From NCBI RefSeq assembly GCF_002024165.1, contig NZ_MWQN01000001.1, positions 620,001 to 684,000 on the forward strand: a DNA stretch of 64,000 nucleotides. The letters run 5' to 3'. The DNA comes from Embleya scabrispora. Its GTDB lineage: Bacteria > Actinomycetota > Actinomycetes > Streptomycetales > Streptomycetaceae. The notes below the pieces were generated by a model. That model saw only the letters and a list, made by a program, of their open reading frames with translations, ran no database searches and was not told where the DNA came from. Below, piece after piece: positions 59,380 to 64,000 of this stretch. Each line of letters opens with the position of its first letter. Position 1 is the stretch's first letter. The translations under genes were made by a program, and so were the position numbers.

Positions 59380-59967
59380 ATGGCACCCACCGTCGTCCGC
59401 CCCGCCCCCGGCACCCGGCCCGCCTCGACCCCGACCCGGCCCCGCCGCCCGCTCCGCCGATTCGCCCCGGCCTCGGTGGCCGAGGCCGCCCGGCGCTCCG
59501 CGTACGCGTTCCTCGCGCTGCCGCTCGGCCTGATCGGCATCGTCCTGACGCTCGGCGGCCGTTCGTCCCGCGCCGCGCGCCTGCAACTCGCCGCGGCCCG
59601 CCGATTCCTGGACCCGCACACCGGTGGCGAGCACCACAGCGGTGCCACGACCGACCGGGGCGCCGCCGTCCCCGGCGCCGTCCGGGTGTTGCGGCACGCC
59701 GTCCTCGACACGGCGCTCGGTGTGCCCATGCCGGCCCTGGCCGCGTACGCCTACGGCAACACGATCCGCAACCTGACCTACCCGATCTGGTACGGCGACT
59801 CCGACTACCACGACGCGTGGGGCGGCCCCTCCCTGGCCGGGGTCTGGGCCGTGCACGCGGTCGGCGGCCTCGCCTTCTTCGCCGTCTGCCTGTGCCTGAT
59901 CCAGGGCCTCACCAACCTGCGGGCAGCCGGCGCGCGTCGCACCTTCCGCACCGAAAGCCGGGCCTGA
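59380..59967 (+). CDS. membrane sensor-domain protein, stand-alone
   Basis: The 195-residue protein matches the membrane sensor domain (the 'putative sensor' type) that often precedes histidine kinases in actinobacteria. It has an Arg/Pro-rich start, helices around 'SAYAFLALPLGLIGIVLTLG', a signature 'NLTYPIWYGDSDYHDAWGGP' and a last helix 'VWAVHAVGGLAFFAVCLCLI'. Here it is a separate protein. AAGGA lies 7 nt before the ATG. It is followed 63 bp later by the kinase gene, so it probably feeds signals to that kinase. Confidence 0.7.
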   Translation: MAPTVVRPAPGTRPASTPTRPRRPLRRFAPASVAEAARRSAYAFLALPLGLIGIVLTLGGRSSRAARLQLAAARRFLDPHTGGEHHSGATTDRGAAVPGAVRVLRHAVLDTALGVPMPALAAYAYGNTIRNLTYPIWYGDSDYHDAWGGPSLAGVWAVHAVGGLAFFAVCLCLIQGLTNLRAAGARRTFRTESRA

Positions 59968-60030
59968 GCCCACCCGAACCGACGCCGATCCCCATCCGGC
60001 CACTTCCCGCGCCGACCCCCGGACGCCACC

Positions 60031-61437
60031 ATGCACAACACCCTCGACGCCGACCCCGCCCCCGCCTCGTCCCACCGGCCGCCCCTTCCCGGCATACCAT
60101 CACCAACCGTGAAGATCGTTCGGCCGGCGGCGATCCGGTCCGCGCTGCGCCAGGCGGTGTCGCCCTCCTCGGTGGCCCCGCTCGCGCCCACGCGCCGCAC
60201 GGTGCGGGTGCTGACCCTGGCCGCCCTCGCGCTCACGGTCGTGGGGTGGCTCGACCTCCACCAGCACTACGACATGGGCGCCCCCGGAACCACGATCGCC
60301 GCGATCGCCCGCGCCGTCCCGGTCCTGCTGTGCCTGTACCGCCCGCTGCCGGCCTGGTGGTTGGCCCTGGCCGCGGCGATCGCCACCGCCGTACCCACCC
60401 ACCCGGTGTCCTCCGCCGAGCCGTGGCCGTGGGCGGTGACGTCGGTGTTCTCCCTGGTCGTGGTGCTCACCGTGGTCGCCCTGCGCGCCCCGCGCCGCGT
60501 GCTCGTCGTGTTGTGGCTGGCCCTGCTCGCCTCGGGCACCCTGCTCGCCGCGACGCGCGGCCCGATCCGGGTCGAGGAACTGCTGCCGATCACGATCCTT
60601 TCCGCACTGGCCCCGCTCACCGCCGAGGCGATCGGCAGCCGGGGCGACGCGCAGCGCCGACTGGTCCTGGTCGAGGAGATCGGCCGGGCCGAACACGCCC
60701 GACGCGCCCTCTTGGAGGAACGCACCCGCATCGCCCGCGAGTTGCACGACGTGGTCGCCCACCACATGTCGGTGATCACCGTGCAGGCGGACAGCGCGCC
60801 CTACCGGATCGCCGACCTGCCGCCCGCCGCCGTCGACGAGTTCGGCACGATCGCCGCCGAGGCACGTCGCTCGCTCACCGAGATGCGCCGACTGCTGCAC
60901 GTCCTGCGCCAGGACGCGGACACCGGCGCGGGAGCCGGCGGCCCCGGGGCGGAGCACAGCCCGCAACCCGGCCTGGCCGACCTGCCCGTACTGATCGAGA
61001 CCGCACACCGCGCCGGCCTGGGCGCGCACCTGTCCATCGCGGACACCGTGCCCGCGCCGGACCGGGTCCCGGTGGGCGTACAACTGTCCGCGTACCGCCT
61101 GGTCCAGGAATCGCTGAGCAACGTGGTCCGGCACGCGCCCGGCGCCACGGTCCGGGTGAGCCTGTCCGGCGACCCCTCGGCACTGCGCATCGACGTCCGC
61201 AACTCCGCGCCCACGCACGGCGGTCGGCCCGTCGAACCCGCCTCCGCCGAGGCCGACCCGGACCGGGGGCCCGCCGCCGGCGGCCAGGGTCTGATCGGCA
61301 TGCGCGAGCGAGTCGCCATGCTGGCCGGGGAGTTGCGTACCGAGGCGCTACCCGACGGCGGCTTCCACGTCGCCGCCGTGCTTCCCCTGCCGCCGGCCGA
61401 CGCCGGCTCGGCCCCGTCGACCCCTGGAGTGGCATGA
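60031..61437 (+). CDS. NarL-type sensor histidine kinase (HisKA_3)
   Basis: The 468-residue kinase has about five membrane helices (about 58-200) and a dimerisation/phospho-acceptor helix 'RIARELHDVVAHHMSVITVQ', with the His in ELHD. The HATPase_c domain has 'VQESLSNVVRHAPG' and 'GQGLIGMRERVAML'. ATG at 60,031 has no strong ribosome site; GTG at 60,109 is an alternative. It overlaps the response regulator by 4 bp. It forms a three-gene set with the sensor-domain protein and the regulator. Confidence 0.85.
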   Translation: MHNTLDADPAPASSHRPPLPGIPSPTVKIVRPAAIRSALRQAVSPSSVAPLAPTRRTVRVLTLAALALTVVGWLDLHQHYDMGAPGTTIAAIARAVPVLLCLYRPLPAWWLALAAAIATAVPTHPVSSAEPWPWAVTSVFSLVVVLTVVALRAPRRVLVVLWLALLASGTLLAATRGPIRVEELLPITILSALAPLTAEAIGSRGDAQRRLVLVEEIGRAEHARRALLEERTRIARELHDVVAHHMSVITVQADSAPYRIADLPPAAVDEFGTIAAEARRSLTEMRRLLHVLRQDADTGAGAGGPGAEHSPQPGLADLPVLIETAHRAGLGAHLSIADTVPAPDRVPVGVQLSAYRLVQESLSNVVRHAPGATVRVSLSGDPSALRIDVRNSAPTHGGRPVEPASAEADPDRGPAAGGQGLIGMRERVAMLAGELRTEALPDGGFHVAAVLPLPPADAGSAPSTPGVA

Positions 61438-62132
61438 CCACCGTATTGATCGCCGACGACCAGTCGATGATCCGCGCCGGCTTCGCCGCGTTGCTCGCGG
61501 CGCAGCCGGACCTGGAGGTGGTCGGCGAGGCGGCCGACGGACGTGAGGCGATCCGGCTGACCCGCGAGACGCGGCCCGACGTGGTGTTGATGGACGTACG
61601 CATGCCGGTCCTGGACGGCCTGGCCGCGACTCGCGAACTCCTGGGCGCGCCGGGCGAGTCCGGCCCGCTGCCGAGGGTGCTCATGCTGACCACGTTCGAC
61701 ATCGACGACTACGTGTACGAGGCGCTGCGCGCGGGCGCCAGCGGCTTCCTGCTCAAGGACGCGTCCCCGGCCGACCTGATCGCGGCGGTGCGCATCGTCG
61801 CGGCCGGCGACGCGCTCCTCGCGCCCTCGATCACCCGTCGGCTGATCGAGGACTTCGCCCGCAACCGCCCGATCACCCGGCCGAGTTCGACGCGCCTGGG
61901 CAAGCTCACCCCGCGCGAGACCGAGGTGCTGGGGCTGGTCGCGCAGGGGCGTTCCAACGGTGAGATCGCGGCCCATCTCTTTCTCGCCGAGCAGACCGTG
62001 AAGACCCACGTCAGCCGCATCCTCGACAAACTGGACCTCCGCGACCGGGCCCAGGCCGTCGTCTTCGCCTACGAGAGCGGCCTGATCGCCCCGGGCGGCA
62101 CGGGCCTGTCCCGCCCGCCGCAGCCGGGGTAG
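61434..62132 (+). CDS. NarL/FixJ-type response regulator
   Basis: The 232-residue regulator has a receiver domain ('VLIADDQSMIRAGFAALL', acceptor Asp in 'VVLMDVRMPVLDGL', Lys in 'GFLLKDASP') and a LuxR-type helix-turn-helix ('LTPRETEVLGLVAQGRSNGE', 'AEQTVKTHVSRILDKLDLRD'). Its start overlaps the kinase stop (ATGA). Activation by phosphotransfer from the kinase is expected. A strong stem-loop follows the gene. Confidence 0.92.
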   Translation: MTTVLIADDQSMIRAGFAALLAAQPDLEVVGEAADGREAIRLTRETRPDVVLMDVRMPVLDGLAATRELLGAPGESGPLPRVLMLTTFDIDDYVYEALRAGASGFLLKDASPADLIAAVRIVAAGDALLAPSITRRLIEDFARNRPITRPSSTRLGKLTPRETEVLGLVAQGRSNGEIAAHLFLAEQTVKTHVSRILDKLDLRDRAQAVVFAYESGLIAPGGTGLSRPPQPG

Positions 62133-62184
62133 CCGCCCGTCCCACTCCCGGCCCGGACGGGGACGGCGACCCGAGGCGCCGCGT

Positions 62185-62221
62185 GTCGACCCCGGGCGCC
62201 GTTCGCTCGCCCGGGGTCGAC
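62185..62221. terminator. bidirectional terminator, 14-bp perfect stem
   Basis: GTCGACCCCGGGCG pairs with CGCCCGGGGTCGAC around a 9-nt loop, between the converging response-regulator and sigma-factor genes. Confidence 0.8.
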
Positions 62222-62241
62222 CCCGCCTCCGGCTCCGGCAC

Positions 62242-63132
62242 CTACTCCGACCGCGGCTCCAGGTCCCGAAGCTCCGGGCGCTCCAGTCGCTGCGGGTCGG
62301 CGAGGATGTTGATCTCGACGATCCTGTCGCCCACGATGGTGAAGTCCATGACCCCCATCGGCCGGCCGTTCGGCGCGGTGAACAACCCCGGGGAGCCGTT
62401 GACCAGCACCGGCCGCGCGTACTGCGCCATCCGGGCGAAGGAGAGCGCCTGGGCGACCACCGCACGGGCGCCGCGCACGAGTTGCGACACCCCGAGCGCG
62501 CCGTCCCCGGTGTCGGCGCGCAGCAGTACGTCGGGGTCGAGCAGATCCAGCAGGGCTTGGAAGTCGCCGCCGCGCGACGCCGCGAGGAACGCGTCCACCA
62601 CCCGGCGCTGGCGCGGCAGATCGGGCTTGGGCGCCGTGCCCTGAACCCGACGGCGGGCCCGGCTGGCGAGCTGGCGCGTCGCGGCGGTGGACTTGTCCAC
62701 GATCGGGGCGATGTCGTCGAACGGCATCGCGAACATGTCGTGCAGCACGAACGCGAGCCGCTCGGCCGGCGGCAACGTGTCCAGGACCACGAGCATGGCC
62801 AACCCGACCGAGTCGGCCAGCACGGCCGACTCCTCGGGGTCGGCGCCGTCCACATCGGTCACGATCGGGTCCGGGACGTGCGTGTCCCACTCGTCCTCGC
62901 GCCGGGACTTGCGCGAGCGCAACATGTCGAGGCACACCCGGCCGACCACCGTGGTCAGCCAACCCGCAAGGTTCTCCACGCCGGAGATGTCGGAACGATC
63001 CAGCCGCAGCCACGCCTCCTGCACGGCGTCCTCGGCCTCGCTGAGCGAACCGAGCATGCGATAGGCCACCGCCCGCAGATGCGCCCGGTTCTCCTCGAAC
63101 CGCTCGGTCACCAATCCCTGCTCCGGAATCAT
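62242..63132 (-). CDS. ECF41-type RNA polymerase sigma factor with SnoaL-like C-terminus
   Basis: The 296-residue protein has sigma region 2 ('FEENRAHLRAVAYRMLGSLS', 'EAEDAVQEAWLRL'), region 4 ('LPPAERLAFVLHDMFAMPFD', 'ATRQLASRARRRV') and a C-terminal SnoaL-like domain of about 110 residues ending 'MGVMDFTIVGDRIVEINILA'. ECF41 factors use this fused domain, instead of an anti-sigma factor, to control activity. They are often encoded beside a carboxymuconolactone decarboxylase or DGPF/oxidoreductase gene; none is seen here within the window. ATG with GGGAG 7 nt upstream; ATG at 63,162 is the alternative. Confidence 0.87.
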   Translation of the reverse strand: MIPEQGLVTERFEENRAHLRAVAYRMLGSLSEAEDAVQEAWLRLDRSDISGVENLAGWLTTVVGRVCLDMLRSRKSRREDEWDTHVPDPIVTDVDGADPEESAVLADSVGLAMLVVLDTLPPAERLAFVLHDMFAMPFDDIAPIVDKSTAATRQLASRARRRVQGTAPKPDLPRQRRVVDAFLAASRGGDFQALLDLLDPDVLLRADTGDGALGVSQLVRGARAVVAQALSFARMAQYARPVLVNGSPGLFTAPNGRPMGVMDFTIVGDRIVEINILADPQRLERPELRDLEPRSE

Positions 63133-63320
63133 CCGCTTTCTCCCGTCCGGTTCCACCGCCATCACGATCACCGATTTCCAGACGATATGACACCAGCCCC
63201 CACGTCCCGAACAGCCCTCCCAACTCCCCGCGAATGCCTCGTCGGCCCCGCCTCCGAGCCGGGCGCGCCGATGCGCGGACGACGGTACGCCCGCCGCCGG
63301 AGGCCGGTCCGCGCAAACGG

Positions 63321-63386
63321 GACCACGAAGAACACCAGACCACGAAGAACACGGGACCACGAGAGAACGGGACCACGGGGACTACA
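63321..63386. repeat. 16-17 bp minisatellite (four units)
   Basis: Four tandem units begin GACCACGA or GACCACGG and run 17, 17, 16 and 16 bp (unit 1: GACCACGAAGAACACCA). They lie about 190 bp upstream of the sigma-factor start in a 310-bp gap without other visible features. Confidence 0.8.
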
Positions 63387-63442
63387 GAGCCACGAGGGCC
63401 GTCCGGGCCGGGTGCCGCACCCGAAGGCCGAATCCGCCCGCT

Positions 63443-63691
63443 TCAGCCGATCCACACCAGGTTGATCACGCTCACCATCACCCGGTTCTCCTGCACGATG
63501 TACGTCGCGAACCCGTGCGTGGCGAACGCCGCCTCCAGGGTGTCGCGCAGCCCGCCGCTCATCCGCGCCCCCACGGTCCACGGGTCGTGCCGCAGCCGCC
63601 GCTCCAACTCCACCCAGGCCCGCCGCGCGGCGGCCGGGAGCGTACGCCGGATCGCCTCCGCCTCGACGTGGTACTCCACGCCGTAGCTCAC
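63443..63691 (-). CDS. RelE/ParE-like small protein
   Basis: The 82-residue protein reads 'MSYGVEYHVEAEAIRRTLP', 'ARRAWVELERRLRHDPW', then 'ATYIVQENRVMVSVINLVWIG'. The layout of two helices followed by a beta hairpin ending in a hydrophobic strand resembles RelE/ParE-fold proteins common in Streptomyces. No antitoxin partner is adjacent, and key RelE catalytic residues cannot be identified, so toxicity is unproven. GTG start without a clear ribosome site. Confidence 0.5.
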   Translation of the reverse strand: MSYGVEYHVEAEAIRRTLPAAARRAWVELERRLRHDPWTVGARMSGGLRDTLEAAFATHGFATYIVQENRVMVSVINLVWIG

Positions 63692-64000
63692 CCCCGCACC
63701 CGCAACCACCGGCCGCCGGGGTGGATCGCGCGGCCGACGGCACCCGGATCTGCGGAAACGCTCATACACCCAAGCGTCGCACCACCCACACGGTCGCCCA
63801 CCCGAGACCGGGAATCCCGTGCGGGACGCCTCCGCGCCGCCGCGAAAAATGGATGTCGCGCACCCACCCCGCACGCCTAGGCTTCGAACGCGAAGCAACG
63901 CACCTCCCGGTGCGCAGACGAGCGGCTACTTCCTCTCCAGAAGTGGGACCTGGTCCCACCGCCGCGCGTCATCTCGATCTCGGGAGGATCAACGTCGGGG
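63692..64000. other. gene-free right end of window
   Basis: I see no complete gene. A GGGAGG box at 63,981-63,986 near the right edge could be the ribosome site of a plus-strand gene that starts beyond the window. Confidence 0.35.
63943..63959. promoter_or_regulatory. 17-bp palindrome, candidate operator
   Basis: GTGGGACC-T-GGTCCCAC is a perfect 8-bp inverted repeat around one base, about 25 bp before the possible ribosome site at the right edge. Its position suits a repressor site for a gene outside the window. Confidence 0.45.

Overview
The window is high-GC actinobacterial DNA, most likely from a Streptomycetales genome (Streptomyces, Kitasatospora or Embleya type). Grounds: codon third positions are almost all G or C, GTG and TTG starts are frequent, and the gene families are typical of the group (DUF5753 XRE regulator, HxlR, ECF41-type sigma factor, MEDS-STAS regulator, homodimeric AceE, GluABCD glutamate importer). 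Five genes also appear leaderless, with a TANNNT box 6-7 nt before the start codon. It looks like ordinary chromosome: no replicon, phage or conjugation genes are visible.

Layout. 0-7 kb: the end of an APC permease, a CGNR zinc-finger regulator, a 1,532-residue HEAT-repeat protein and a double-GNAT acetyltransferase. 7-14.2 kb: an amino-sugar block with a GH18 chitinase, a HutC-type GntR regulator, a ROK protein and a stand-alone double-SIS GlcN-6-P deaminase/isomerase. DasR-type (dre) operators stand before the chitinase (two), the GntR gene and the SIS gene (a perfect 12/12 core), so the block reads as a chitin/GlcNAc regulon. A nitroreductase/NmrA pair and its divergent HxlR regulator are interleaved. 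14.2-22.2 kb: a rhomboid-like membrane protein, then a lipoprotein / HlyD-like adaptor / MacB-like ATPase / FtsX permease operon divergent from an OmpR-type two-component system.

22.3-35.2 kb: a 115-bp tandem repeat, a DUF4291 gene, and two secreted FG-GAP paralogues in opposite orientation. Their last 355 coding bases, plus stop and terminator stem, form a 395-bp inverted repeat with no mismatch. It brackets about 8 kb holding aceE, its divergent GntR regulator (24-bp perfect palindrome between them), a membrane protein, a VapB-like antitoxin and the gluABCD operon.

35.4-46 kb: a secreted alpha/beta hydrolase, a CHAT-family protein lacking the catalytic His/Cys segment, a TPP riboswitch driving cytX, a LysR regulator with an inositol-monophosphatase-like/oxidoreductase pair, about 0.9 kb of gene-free DNA with a large diverged inverted repeat, a DUF5753 XRE regulator, and a PPOX enzyme behind a MerR-type promoter. 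46-64 kb: a flavin monooxygenase, a second HEAT protein, an anti-sigma kinase/MEDS-STAS pair, a fusion of an acyl-reductase-like domain to a wax-ester-synthase/DGAT domain, a maltokinase-cap-like protein, a Tat-exported hydrolase, a nonsense-disrupted small gene, an EboA-like protein, a lipoprotein, a NarL-type two-component system, an ECF41-type sigma factor and a RelE-like small protein.

The best candidates for something not well described are the reductase-wax synthase fusion with a substituted catalytic lysine, the CHAT protein without its protease core, the perfect inverted repeat joining the FG-GAP paralogues, and four 11-bp direct repeats at 15.84 kb. All functions are read from sequence by eye; no database search was run.
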